Source of the DNA: an uncultured Clostridium sp.
Lineage (GTDB): Bacteria; Bacillota; Clostridia; TANB77; CAG-508
Direction of reading: 5' to 3'
NCBI GenBank assembly: GCA_902462295.1
Contig: CABQAZ010000008.1
Span: 1-64,000, forward strand
Length of the DNA: 64,000 nt
Shown one piece after another: positions 55,146 through 62,668 of this stretch; the stretch's first letter is position 1; each line of letters opens with the position of its first letter. Below the pieces are notes generated by a model. That model searched no databases. It saw only the letters and a list, made by a program, of their open reading frames with translations, and was not told the origin of the DNA. The translations under genes and the position numbers were made by a program.

Positions 55146-55176
55146 CTTACAAACTTGAATCGAATCAAGTTGTAAG
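55146..55176. repeat. Inverted repeat near the left island end
   Basis: CTTACAAACTTGA and TCAAGTTGTAAG are near-perfect complements around ATCGAA. On the minus strand it lies directly downstream of the promoter at 55193-55220. It could be a leader hairpin or a recombination-factor site. Confidence 0.55.
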
Positions 55177-55192
55177 TAATCAAGCAATATCT

Positions 55193-55220
55193 ATTATACA
55201 CGATTTTTTTTAATTGTCAA
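55193..55220 (-). promoter_or_regulatory. Island-borne promoter reading into tRNA-Glu/Thr
   Basis: Minus strand TTGACA (55220-55215), 16 bases, TATAAT (55198-55193). Its surroundings (TTGTCAATACATTTT and flanking T-runs on the plus strand) closely resemble the tRNA-Lys promoter region at 62776-62815. The rest of 55221-55489 is AT-rich without a visible gene. Confidence 0.65.
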
Positions 55221-55489
55221 TACATTTTACAAAAATTTTTAATAAATTTTTATATTTTTTTATTTTAGAAGTTTTCTTGAGATTTTTTATAAATTAATTA
55301 TAGGCTAATTTTCGCTAAAAATCAAGTTTTAATCTGCAAAGTAAAATGTTTGAAATTAACTTGAAATTTTTTTATAATATATTTAGATTTTAGAAAGAAT
55401 ATAATATTTGAGATTTTTTTTAGATTATATATATAATAATTATACATATATTATAGCAATACTATTGCAAAAATTTTTAGGAGATTTTT

Positions 55490-55732
55490 ATGGAATTAGA
55501 AAAAGAAAAAGTTATTTCAAGAATAAAAGAAGCCAAAGAGTATGGTTTAAATTACTCTAACTTAGCAAGAGAAATAAATGTACAACCTATCACTATTTAT
55601 ATGTTTATAAATGGAACATATAATTTATCAAAACCAAAACAATTAAAAGCATTATGTATTATAGAACAATATATTGAACAAGTAAAAAATCAATTAAGAA
55701 TAATCGAACATAAAGGGTTCTGTAATAAATAA
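55490..55732 (+). CDS. Small helix-turn-helix protein of the island
   Basis: The 80-residue protein starts behind AGGAGA and contains NYSNLAREINVQPITIYMFINGTYNLSKPKQLKAL (residues ~20-55), a helix-turn-helix with a phage-repressor-like wing region. It probably regulates island genes. It is followed by a 718-base non-coding stretch with a resolvase-type site and RNA-like hairpins. Confidence 0.7.
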   Translation: MELEKEKVISRIKEAKEYGLNYSNLAREINVQPITIYMFINGTYNLSKPKQLKALCIIEQYIEQVKNQLRIIEHKGFCNK

Positions 55733-55939
55733 TTTTTTCTAAGGGGCTAAGTTTTAGGAAAAAAGTGTTTTCAATATTTTACGAACACCCGCCTAGTAAA
55801 TAGAATTAGTTACAAAAAAATATAATTTGTATTAGAAATTATTACATAGAATTAAATTAATAAAATAATAAGACTATTATTATATATATAGAATAGGAAA
55901 ATATAAATATTGAGAACAAAAAAATAAATTAAAAAAACA

Positions 55940-56256
55940 GGTCAAAAATATAGCAGAATTTTTTTGGCTAATGCTATATCGACCTAACGCGTTTCTTGTC
56001 TAAGGTGTATATCCACCATAGAGCTAATAACTACTATGGCAATGAGGGGAGGGGTATACTGCTTTGAATAGCAAACTCTTAGGCATTAGTTCCGCCTTGT
56101 GAAATTCAAGTTGTCCTTTGTATGTAAGAAAGTACATTAATATAAGCAATGTGTAAGGACAGTAAAAAACTGGAGGTAATATAATATTATAATTATTATA
56201 ATATATATTATATAATATATATTACAATAATAATAATAGTAAATAATATAGCCTCC
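55940..56256 (+). other. Structured non-coding region of the island
   Basis: This stretch holds successive inverted repeats: GGTC...ATATAGCA with TGCTATAT...GACC (55940-55984), GGTG/CACC (56003-56017), CCATAG/CTATGG (56016-56039), TGTCCTT/AAGGACA (56112-56161) and GGAGG/CCTCC enclosing pure AT sequence (56172-56256). 55985-56110 is clearly GC-richer than the island average (e.g. GAGGGGAGGGGTATAC). No open frame fits. It could be a structured RNA or a replication/transfer origin; I cannot tell which. Confidence 0.45.
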
Positions 56257-56292
56257 CCTTGCAATAATTGTGTCTATTAATAGAAAAAATCT

Positions 56293-56409
56293 ATATTCGT
56301 ATTTGTATACCTTTACGAACACTAAAAAAACATAAGAATTTATATTCGTAAATGTCTTAAAAACATTTTATGAATATTCGTAAATATCTATTGACTTTTA
56401 CGAACATTT
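56293..56409. promoter_or_regulatory. res-like repeats upstream of the resolvase gene
   Basis: TTTACGAACA-type motifs occur in alternating orientation: TTTACGAACAC (56312), ATTCGTAAATG (56343), ATTCGTAAATA (56376) and TTTTACGAACATT (56397), with a weaker ATTCGTATTTG (56295). They pair into two inverted subsites. A further copy lies at 55777-55788. This is the layout of a resolvase res site, and the last copy overlaps the resolvase promoter. Confidence 0.7.
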
Positions 56410-56419
56410 AGTGTATAAT
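56391..56419 (+). promoter_or_regulatory. Promoter of the resolvase gene
   Basis: TTGACT (56391-56396), 17 bases, TATAAT (56414-56419), 31 bases before the ATG. The spacer contains a TTTACGAACATT motif, so the resolvase may repress its own gene. Confidence 0.8.
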
Positions 56420-56450
56420 ATTTTTAGTTAATAGAAAAGAGGTTGTATCT

Positions 56451-57062
56451 ATGGAAAATCAAAAAGTTTATGGTTATGTTAGAGTTAGTACAAAAGAGCA
56501 AAACGAAGATAGACAAATACAGTCAATGTTAAATTATGGAATATTAAAAGAAAGAATTTTTATAGATAAACAAAGTGGGAAAGATTTTAATAGAACAGAA
56601 TATCAAACCTTAAAAAGGATGTTAAAAGATAGTCCTAACAGTTTACTAATTATTCACTCCATTGATAGATTAGGAAGAAATTATAAGGAAATTATAAAAG
56701 AGTGGCAAGAACTAACTACAACTTGTAAAGCAGATATAAAGGTTCTTGATATGCCTTTACTTGATACAACTCAATATAAAGACCTTTTAGGAAATTTTAT
56801 AAGCGATTTAATTTTACAAATTCTTTCTTTTGTTGCAGAACAAGAAAGAACAAGCATAAGAAAAAGACAAGCAGAGGGAATCGCTGTTGCTAAAGCACAA
56901 GGAAAAGAACTTGGTCGACCTAAAGCACAAATCACACCTGAATTTATTATTGAGTGGAAAAAATGGAAAAAAGGAGAACAAACAGCAAATCAAACAATGT
57001 TAAATACTAATACTAAAAGAACAACATTTTATAAATTTAATAAAATATTAGAAAAAAATTAA
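56451..57062 (+). CDS. Serine resolvase/invertase family recombinase
   Basis: The 203-residue enzyme has the resolvase catalytic domain (YVRVSTKEQNEDRQ with nucleophile Ser13; later LLIIHSIDRLGRN and EQERTSIRKRQAEGI) and a short C-terminal DNA-binding helix-turn-helix (~155-200). It probably resolves dimers or inverts DNA at the TTCGTAAA repeats just upstream. A length of about 200 residues places it with small resolvases and not with large serine integrases. Start follows AGAGG. Confidence 0.93.
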   Translation: MENQKVYGYVRVSTKEQNEDRQIQSMLNYGILKERIFIDKQSGKDFNRTEYQTLKRMLKDSPNSLLIIHSIDRLGRNYKEIIKEWQELTTTCKADIKVLDMPLLDTTQYKDLLGNFISDLILQILSFVAEQERTSIRKRQAEGIAVAKAQGKELGRPKAQITPEFIIEWKKWKKGEQTANQTMLNTNTKRTTFYKFNKILEKN

Positions 57063-57094
57063 AATTTTAGGAATTTGTAAATTAATACAAATTC

Positions 57095-57298
57095 CTATTT
57101 TTTCTTATATTCAAATAAATTTGTTATATCACATTTAAATAATTCACAAAGTTGTTCAATTTCACTTGTTTTTATATCTTTGACTCTACCAAAATAATAA
57201 TCATTTACTCTTTTATAATTCCAGTCCAAATAGATTCTCATTTTGTATCTTGATATTTTATTCTTTTCTAACAAATCTTTAATTTTAAATATTATCAT
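57095..57298 (-). CDS. Small XRE/Cro-type repressor
   Basis: The 67-residue protein is a single helix-turn-helix domain: IFKIKDLLEKNKISRYKMRIYLDWNYKRVNDYYFGRVKDIKTSEIEQLCELFKCDITNLFEY, with the IEQLCELFKC-ITNLFEY end typical of Cro/C1 proteins. It is convergent with the resolvase gene and probably controls island genes. Confidence 0.82.
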   Translation of the reverse strand: MIIFKIKDLLEKNKISRYKMRIYLDWNYKRVNDYYFGRVKDIKTSEIEQLCELFKCDITNLFEYKKK

Positions 57299-57392
57299 AT
57301 ACTTACCTCTTTTTAGAGTATTATATTTGACAACTAATATTTTTTGTAGTATTATCTTATTGATAACTATAAAAATTATGCACTATGTTTTA

Positions 57393-57605
57393 TTAATATA
57401 TTCCTATTTTGAAACAAAAAAATATAAAAAAATTTGAGGTGTAAATAATGCTTTTTTCAATGAATCCAAAAGAAAATATAAAAGTAATAATAATATCAAT
57501 TATTATTTTACCTTTTGCTATTCTTTCAATTATTTCAAAATCTGTTTCTTCTACTCTTATTGTCATTGGAATTTTTGAAACACCTTTTGGAATCTTGAAG
57601 CCCAT
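57393..57605 (-). CDS. Possible truncated ribbon-helix-helix-type protein
   Basis: From ATG 57605 (behind AGGTGG) the 70-residue frame starts MGFKIPKGVSKIPMTIRVEE, which resembles small Arc/MetJ-like proteins of clostridial mobile elements (KIPMTIRVEEE...FEKIE.IAKE). After residue ~32 the sequence turns into Ile/Phe-rich AT-derived residues unlike that family, so the 3' part may be frame-shifted or decayed. A plus-strand frame at 57448-57651 overlaps it and also has a ribosome site; the minus-strand reading is better supported by family similarity. Confidence 0.45.
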   Translation of the reverse strand: MGFKIPKGVSKIPMTIRVEETDFEIIERIAKGKIIIDIIITFIFSFGFIEKSIIYTSNFFIFFCFKIGIY

Positions 57606-57775
57606 ATTATGCACCACCTATTCTAAAAAAATGTTTTATATTTCAAATTAATTTTACATTTTATATAGAAAATAGTATATTTTATTTATGTTTCATATCA
57701 TGAATCGTTATTGTTGTAAAAAAAAAAAATCACAGTGTTATAATATAGTATATTATAAAATAAGGGGGAATAAAA

Positions 57776-58363
57776 ATGGCACTAATTAAATGTAAAGAGT
57801 GTGGAAATGAAGTTTCCAATAAAGCCAAAAAATGTCCAAATTGTGGAATGCCAATTAGAAAAAATGGTTTCTTGAAGGGGTTGGGAATTGGCATTATAGT
57901 ATTAATTTTTTTAGGAATTTTAACAAGTATTTTTGCAGGAACATCTAATAATAGCAAAAACATTATATCTAGCCAAACTTTTAAAAATATTTTAGAAAAA
58001 AATGACTATATTGTTGTTCAAAGTAATGCAGAAAAAATAGGAGCACTTGAATATTATGTTGCTGATAATGGATATATAGCCTTTAATTATATATCATTCT
58101 ATAATGAAGAAGATTGTAAAAAATATTATGATACTTTTAAAAACACTTATCAAGAAATTATAAATAAAAATGAACAATCACTAGATATGACAACAGAGAA
58201 TGGACAGAATTATGATAAATTCAAAATATGTTTTCCTAAAAAAAGTGGTTATATGGTAATGTCTAGAGTTGGAAATACTTTTATAAATTGTACATCAGAA
58301 ACATCTTATACAAAAGATTATGGAATAGAAATTGATTCTATCTATCAACAACTTGGATATTAA
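57776..58363 (+). CDS. Zinc-ribbon membrane protein
   Basis: The 195-residue protein begins with a zinc ribbon (IKCKECGNEVSNKAKKCPNCGMPI, four cysteines), then one membrane helix (~33-55), then a ~140-residue domain predicted outside the membrane, with mixed alpha/beta character and no known motif. A TATAAT at 57739-57744 precedes it, with a 12-base A-run just upstream. Ribosome site AAGGGGG. Function unknown; such proteins often act in envelope sensing. Confidence 0.8.
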   Translation: MALIKCKECGNEVSNKAKKCPNCGMPIRKNGFLKGLGIGIIVLIFLGILTSIFAGTSNNSKNIISSQTFKNILEKNDYIVVQSNAEKIGALEYYVADNGYIAFNYISFYNEEDCKKYYDTFKNTYQEIINKNEQSLDMTTENGQNYDKFKICFPKKSGYMVMSRVGNTFINCTSETSYTKDYGIEIDSIYQQLGY

Positions 58364-58381
58364 AGATAAATTATATACAAA

Positions 58382-58404
58382 AGCAATAGAGGTTTTCTAT
58401 TGCT
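58382..58404. terminator. Terminator between the zinc-ribbon gene and the 58411 gene
   Basis: AGCAATAG pairs with CTATTGCT around a short loop and is followed by TTTTAT on the plus strand. It separates convergent genes. Confidence 0.75.
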
Positions 58405-58410
58405 TTTATC

Positions 58411-58602
58411 TTATAGCCCTAAAAATCTCCAAAATTTTTCATCTGATTCACTTATATCAAATCCAGCACACTCATAATATTGTTCTATTGCTTCTATTTT
58501 ATCTTCAATAGAAGCAAAATCTTCTCCCAAATTTTCTCCTAATGTTATATCTTCAAAGACTTCATTTATTCTTTTAATTTGTTCATTTGTTAAATCTTTC
58601 AT
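58411..58602 (-). CDS. Small acidic island protein, paralogue A
   Basis: From ATG 58602 (behind AAGGTGG) the protein has 63 residues: KDLTNEQIKRINEVFEDI at the start and IEDKIEAIEQYYECAGFDISESDEKFWRFLGL at the end. It is acidic and all-helical. It shares its start pattern and DKIxxI...Y segment with the next gene and with 61039-61296. Function unknown. Confidence 0.65.
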   Translation of the reverse strand: MKDLTNEQIKRINEVFEDITLGENLGEDFASIEDKIEAIEQYYECAGFDISESDEKFWRFLGL

Positions 58603-58633
58603 ATTAAAACCACCTTTATATTTATTTTTAGAA

Positions 58634-58972
58634 TTAAGCACAATATCTATTAAATCTACTAATTTTCTTTTTTCTCCAATTTGAATTATAATGATTAAAA
58701 ATTAAAACATTTCTATTTTTTATTAATTCGTGTATATTTTCAAAAGCAAAATCATATTTATTATATAAGGCTATAATAAGTTTAATTTTATCTTCTAACT
58801 TGAAAGCATTGTTAAACATTTCATAAATTATTTCTTGATTATCTCCATTTAATGCAAATTCAAGATATAAAGAAGAATCACATTGTAATAATAATTCTTT
58901 TCTTTTTTCTATTGAAAATATATTATCAAATAACATATTTATTATTTCTATTTCATAATTTGTTAAATCCAT
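58634..58972 (-). CDS. Small island protein, paralogue B
   Basis: The 112-residue protein starts DLTNYEIEIINMLFDNIFS and has EDKIKLIIALYNKYDFAFENIHELI, matching the pattern of paralogues A and C. A Lys/Arg-rich tail (NSNWRKKKISRFNRYCA) is unique to it. It lies nine bases after the 58982-59224 gene, so the three genes 59224-58411 form one operon. Confidence 0.65.
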   Translation of the reverse strand: MDLTNYEIEIINMLFDNIFSIEKRKELLLQCDSSLYLEFALNGDNQEIIYEMFNNAFKLEDKIKLIIALYNKYDFAFENIHELIKNRNVLIFNHYNSNWRKKKISRFNRYCA

Positions 58973-58981
58973 TTTAGCCTC

Positions 58982-59224
58982 CTATATTCCATAAACTAAT
59001 TCTTTCATTTCAATATGAATATGTTTATAAAGTTTACCAGTATCAATTTCATAAATTTTTCTATCTATAAAAAAGTTACAGTCAGCATTTCCAAACATTA
59101 ACATTGAATAAGGTTTTACAATTGAATTTATTTCAAAAAAATTTAATATATATTTTTTACCATTTACTTCACTTGTTAAAATTCTTTCTTTTAAATTTTT
59201 CCAATTTTTTACTATGTTTTCCAT
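58982..59224 (-). CDS. Uncharacterised 80-residue island protein
   Basis: From ATG 59224 (behind AAGGTGGT; the open frame begins earlier, at 59383) the protein has 80 residues (MENIVKNWKNLKERILTSEV..., then KKYILNFFEINSIVKPYSML and a C-terminal KHIHIEMKELVYGI). It has no recognised motif. It is the first gene of the 59224-58411 operon and is driven by the promoter at 59274-59302. Confidence 0.65.
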   Translation of the reverse strand: MENIVKNWKNLKERILTSEVNGKKYILNFFEINSIVKPYSMLMFGNADCNFFIDRKIYEIDTGKLYKHIHIEMKELVYGI

Positions 59225-59273
59225 ACAAAAACCACCTTTCAAATATTTATTATTTCTCTCTTTTGTTAAACAT

Positions 59274-59302
59274 ATTATATCTTTTTTTGAGTCAAAAATC
59301 AA
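59274..59302 (-). promoter_or_regulatory. Promoter of the 59224-58411 operon
   Basis: Minus strand TTGATT (59302-59297), 17 bases, TATAAT (59279-59274). It has the same -35, spacer length and -10 as the promoter at 61327-61355, and the sequence upstream of both is also similar. Confidence 0.75.
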
Positions 59303-59480
59303 ATTGAACGCGCCTTGTATCCTTACTCTTGCAATAAATACAAACATTTTTTGAATTATTGGTATCACTGGATTACAAGGCACAAAATTTCAAAAAAAGA
59401 CCTTGCAAAGCATTGATACAAGCGAATTTAAAACTTATAAAAAATTTTTTTGAGAAATTTTTGCTTAGAGTATCAAGACT
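59297..59480 (-). repeat. Duplicated upstream region, copy 1
   Basis: About 180 bases here align with 61350-61515: shared blocks include AATCAAAT at the promoter, TGTATC, AATACAARCATTTTT, ATTGGTATYACT and GATACAAG, in the same order. Both copies lie directly upstream of matching promoters. A GCAAGAGTAAG motif lies in this copy on the minus strand (59332-59322), again on the plus strand at 59692-59702, and as GCGAGAGTAAG at 61379-61389. No credible gene is seen in 59225-59700. Confidence 0.6.
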
Positions 59481-59738
59481 TACAGAAGTGAATTATGTAA
59501 AGCAACAGGCACTTTCAAGGATTTTTGAGAGTGCTATTTTTTTGAATTTGATAAATGGGGATGATTCTTTTATAATATGGTCTAGAATGAATTATAAAAT
59601 TACCACAAAATAGAAAAATAAAACAGGCTAATCATACGTTGCCTTTAGATATGTTTATTTGCTAATAGAAAAAACAATTGCGCAAATCATTGCAAGAGTA
59701 AGAAAAAACGAAATACATTGATTTTATTAGTACATATG

Positions 59739-60242
59739 ATTCTAGTTTATATGTATCTTTTAGAGGCTCTTTGCATTTTATCTATTATTCCATTTTTTTA
59801 TAATTTTATTAAAGGCACTAATGAACTATCTTCTTAAAATGATATAAAATATAATATTAAAAAATTTGCAAAAAAATATTCAAAAATATTAATTGTTATA
59901 TTTATAATCATTATGATTATTTTAATTGTTTTACTTGTTTCTTCAAGAAAATATAACAAACCTTTTTTGAAGTATAAGGGAACACAAGAATATTTAGATA
60001 CTTACGCCATTGCATTAAAAGTAATAGCAGAAAATATTGGAAACTTTACTGTAGGCAAAACTCTTTTTGAGGGTCAAAGCTATGAAGAAGCAATGTCAAC
60101 TATAAAAATATATTATAATAATATTAATGTAACAACAAAAAAACCTAATGCATATTTAGAGAAATACCAAAAATATAAAATCAGCTTCAAATATAACTTA
60201 TTCACTTGGAAAATTAACCAAGTATTTATTGAAGATATATAA
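59739..60242 (+). pseudogene. Interrupted membrane-protein gene
   Basis: From ATG 60242 back, the intact part (ATG 59913 to 60242, 109 residues) begins inside a hydrophobic helix. The same frame continues upstream as NDIKYNIKKFAKKYSKILIVIF, is broken by one TAA at 59835-59837, and continues further upstream through a second hydrophobic segment (ALCILSIIPFFYNFIKGTNELSS). This looks like a two-helix membrane protein of about 160 residues with a nonsense mutation. The remaining domain (YKGTQEYLDTYAIALKVIAENIG...) is soluble and unrecognised. Translation from 59913 without a clear ribosome site is doubtful. Confidence 0.55.
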
Positions 60243-60267
60243 AAATATTAAATTAAGGAGTTATCTT

Positions 60268-60912
60268 ATGAAACATAATAAAGAAAATAATTTTAAAAAT
60301 GTATTGTATGCTACAATAATATTTATACTTTTTGCACTTTGTTTATTATTCCTATTTTTGTTCTTATTTACTTCAAATACTAGCAAAAATATATTAAACG
60401 AATACAATAAAAGTCAAGAAGAATTAGCACAGATAAAAAGTACACCATCGAGTGAAAACGATCGAGAGCAAGAACAGGAACAGGAAAAAGAAAAACAACA
60501 AGTTGAAAATAACCCTCAAGATAAAGTATATACTGTTGGAGAAACTTATCAGGACACTATGAAAGTTACTTTTCTAAATTATAATAGTAATTTTAAGAAC
60601 TTTACAAACTATTATGATTTAAAGTCAACAGAAAAAGTAATACGAGCAGAGTTTGAAATTGAAAATATAAGTGAAGATTATGCACCATATATAAGCACTA
60701 GCAGTTTTTCCTGTTTCGCAAATGATTATTCTGCTAGACAACTAACAATGACTGAGGCTAATCTTATTTATGACTCACACTTTGAAGAAACTTTATCAAA
60801 AGGCAAAAAAGTAAAAGGAGCAGTTTATTTTTCAGTTCCTAAAACTTCAACAAATATAGAAATTGATTATTACTTAGACCCAAAAACAACGATAAAATTC
60901 AAAGCAGAATAA
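60268..60912 (+). CDS. Membrane-anchored DUF4352-like protein
   Basis: From ATG 60268 (behind AAGGAG) the protein has 214 residues: one membrane helix (~14-37), a Gln/Glu-rich linker (residues ~50-85) and a beta-sandwich domain (YTVGETYQDTMKVTFLNYNS...VIRAEFEIENISEDY...TMTEANLIYD...VKGAVYFSVPKTSTNIEIDYYLD) with the DUF4352/telokin-like pattern common in Firmicute surface lipoproteins. It lies just after the interrupted gene and is probably exposed outside the cell. A strong terminator follows. Confidence 0.8.
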   Translation: MKHNKENNFKNVLYATIIFILFALCLLFLFLFLFTSNTSKNILNEYNKSQEELAQIKSTPSSENDREQEQEQEKEKQQVENNPQDKVYTVGETYQDTMKVTFLNYNSNFKNFTNYYDLKSTEKVIRAEFEIENISEDYAPYISTSSFSCFANDYSARQLTMTEANLIYDSHFEETLSKGKKVKGAVYFSVPKTSTNIEIDYYLDPKTTIKFKAE

Positions 60913-60924
60913 TTAAATTTATAT

Positions 60925-60950
60925 GGGGTTCTCGCAATAGAACCCCTTTT
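60925..60950 (+). terminator. Terminator of the DUF4352-like gene
   Basis: GGGGTTCT pairs with AGAACCCC around CGCAAT, followed by TTTT. Confidence 0.9.
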
Positions 60951-61038
60951 ATGCGTAATATCTTTTTTGTGTTCTTCTTTCTCTTTGAGTTCTCCACTCT
61001 CTACAAGTATCGTTCTCCTCTTCGAAAATGCCTCTATT

Positions 61039-61296
61039 TTAAATTATTTCTTCTATTGTATTATAATTATACCCTCTAACCTCATAATTTATTTTAATTC
61101 CATCTATTTTATCTTGAAAATCAAAAAACATATCAAATATTTCATTTATCTTTATTTCATTATTTCTATATTTATTTAAGTCTGCTGTTGTACTAGGAAA
61201 AAGTATTTTCAATATTCTTATTTTTGAATCTCTTTCAAATAAACGATTATACATCATATTTATTATTCTTTTTTCTTCTCTCTTTAATTCTCTCAT
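61039..61296 (-). CDS. Small island protein, paralogue C
   Basis: The 85-residue protein starts RELKREEKRIINMMYNRLFE and has INEIFDMFFDFQDKIDGIKINYEVRGYNYNTIEEII, the same layout as paralogues A and B. Start behind GAGGTG. It is a single gene under a promoter that duplicates that of the 59224 operon. Confidence 0.65.
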   Translation of the reverse strand: MRELKREEKRIINMMYNRLFERDSKIRILKILFPSTTADLNKYRNNEIKINEIFDMFFDFQDKIDGIKINYEVRGYNYNTIEEII

Positions 61297-61326
61297 ATCA
61301 ACACCTCTTTCTCTTTTGTTATACTT

Positions 61327-61355
61327 ATTATACTATTTTTTATACCAAAAATCAA
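61327..61355 (-). promoter_or_regulatory. Promoter of paralogue C
   Basis: Minus strand TTGATT (61355-61350), 17 bases, TATAAT (61332-61327), followed by the gene start about 30 bases on. Confidence 0.75.
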
Positions 61356-61515
61356 ATCATACGGACTCTGTATCTGTTGCGAGAGTAAGAATACAAGCAT
61401 TTTTGTAGATATTGGTATTACTGCATTTGCTGGTTCAGTACACTCTTTTCAAGTCCTTGATAGAAGCGGGATACAAGAGCAAGAAAAAATTTTTTCAAAA
61501 AAAATATAGAAAAGC
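61350..61515 (-). repeat. Duplicated upstream region, copy 2
   Basis: The partner of 59297-59480, about 60 percent alike by eye. It reaches to within about ten bases of the integrase stop codon. Confidence 0.6.
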
Positions 61516-61525
61516 TTATGCCTTT

Positions 61526-62533
61526 CTACATTTTTATTTTTCTTCCTTTCATTGTTGGGATTGACTCTTTTCTTGGTTTTAAACTCTCTAATGGATTAAA
61601 TTCATTATACTGTTGTTTCAAATCATCCCCAAACATTTCAACATATTCCCTTACTATTTCCATTGAAGAGTGTCCTAAGAGTTTCTGTAGCCTAAATATA
61701 TCTCCACCATTTAGTATCCATTTTTTAGCAAATGTATGTCTAAACAAATGTATTGATGTTTTTCTAACACCTCTTTTTTTATTATACTTTGCTATCGCGT
61801 GTTTGCACGCGTCCTCAGTCCATCTATAGCCAGACTGATTACAAAATAGGTAGTCATCTCCCTCCCCGCCTCTGTAGGACATATATTCTTTTAATATTGC
61901 GTGTAAACTCCTACTAATTGGAATTACTTGTTCTTTTTTATTTTTAGTTTTTTCAAGAATTATTGTATCTGTATTTAAATTTACATCTTTATTTTTTATA
62001 TTACATATTGTAGAAACTCTATTTCCTGTTGCTAATAAATAGTTTATAAGCACCCAGTTTCTATACTCTGAGAAACTTGCATTTTTTGCTTTTATATTTG
62101 GTTTTTTTAATAATTTTTCCAGTTCCTCATCTGTATATGTTGGTTTTACTTTTTTTGTTGCTTTTACTAATTCTATAGGCATTTTATCCATATAGTTCAA
62201 GTCCATAAAGAAATAGAAAGTAGCACGTATTCCTCTTAAATATGTATTTACTGATGTTTCTTTATAATTATTCAATAAATATCTATTTATTTCCCCTATA
62301 TCTTGTGGTTGAATAGTATTTGTTTGTGTTTCTTCTGTGAAAAGTTTTTCGCCCTCTGCATCTTCAACTTTTAAAAGAATTTTATAACAATTTTTATAAT
62401 ATTCGATAGTTTGCTTTGATAAGTTCCTAGCCTCACAGTCTTGTAAAAATTCATCAAACCCATCTTGCAATGTTCTACTCTTTTCCCAAGCATACAATAA
62501 TGATTCTGTTTTTTGTTTCATACTTATTTTCAT
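61526..62533 (-). CDS. int: Tyrosine recombinase (island integrase)
   Basis: The 335-residue enzyme has an N-terminal SAM-like core-binding domain (~18-125) and a C-terminal catalytic domain with the family residues: Arg in ATGNRVSTICN, Lys in TKNKKEQVIP, HLFRHTFA (His-x-x-Arg), LLGHSS, and Tyr in VREYVEMF. It lacks the N-terminal arm-binding domain of lambda-type integrases in full form, but arm-like repeats exist at both ends. It lies 138 bases inside the intact tRNA-Lys and reads away from it. Confidence 0.94.
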   Translation of the reverse strand: MKISMKQKTESLLYAWEKSRTLQDGFDEFLQDCEARNLSKQTIEYYKNCYKILLKVEDAEGEKLFTEETQTNTIQPQDIGEINRYLLNNYKETSVNTYLRGIRATFYFFMDLNYMDKMPIELVKATKKVKPTYTDEELEKLLKKPNIKAKNASFSEYRNWVLINYLLATGNRVSTICNIKNKDVNLNTDTIILEKTKNKKEQVIPISRSLHAILKEYMSYRGGEGDDYLFCNQSGYRWTEDACKHAIAKYNKKRGVRKTSIHLFRHTFAKKWILNGGDIFRLQKLLGHSSMEIVREYVEMFGDDLKQQYNEFNPLESLKPRKESIPTMKGRKIKM

Positions 62534-62583
62534 ATTCTTCTCCTCTCAGTCAAGAGGATTATAGCATATAATTGACTAAAAAT

Positions 62584-62630
62584 AAATACCCCTTGACTCT
62601 TAAAATTCCTTTTAAAGGTCAAAGGGTATT
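62584..62630. terminator. Hairpin between tRNA-Lys and the integrase gene
   Basis: AATACCCCTTGAC pairs with GTCAAAGGGTATT, with inner CTT/AAG pairing. T-runs follow on the plus strand and a weaker one on the minus strand. It may stop tRNA-Lys transcription from entering int. The same bases hold two candidate integrase arm sites. Confidence 0.6.
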
Positions 62631-62668
62631 TTTTTTACCTGTTTTCCTGCAATTCCTTACAGGAGTAA

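Noticed and set aside
56137..56322. Tyr/Ile-rich minus-strand frame
   Set aside because: It is produced by a pure AT stretch between hairpin arms and has no ribosome site.
57448..57651. Plus-strand 67-residue hydrophobic frame
   Set aside because: It has a plausible GAGGTG site but overlaps a minus-strand frame with family-like N-terminal sequence; its composition looks like the complement of that gene.
59359..59613. Plus-strand 84-residue frame
   Set aside because: It has no ribosome site and overlaps the duplicated upstream region of the 59224 operon.
61518..61829. Plus-strand frame opposite the integrase
   Set aside because: It is a shadow of the integrase C-terminal domain.
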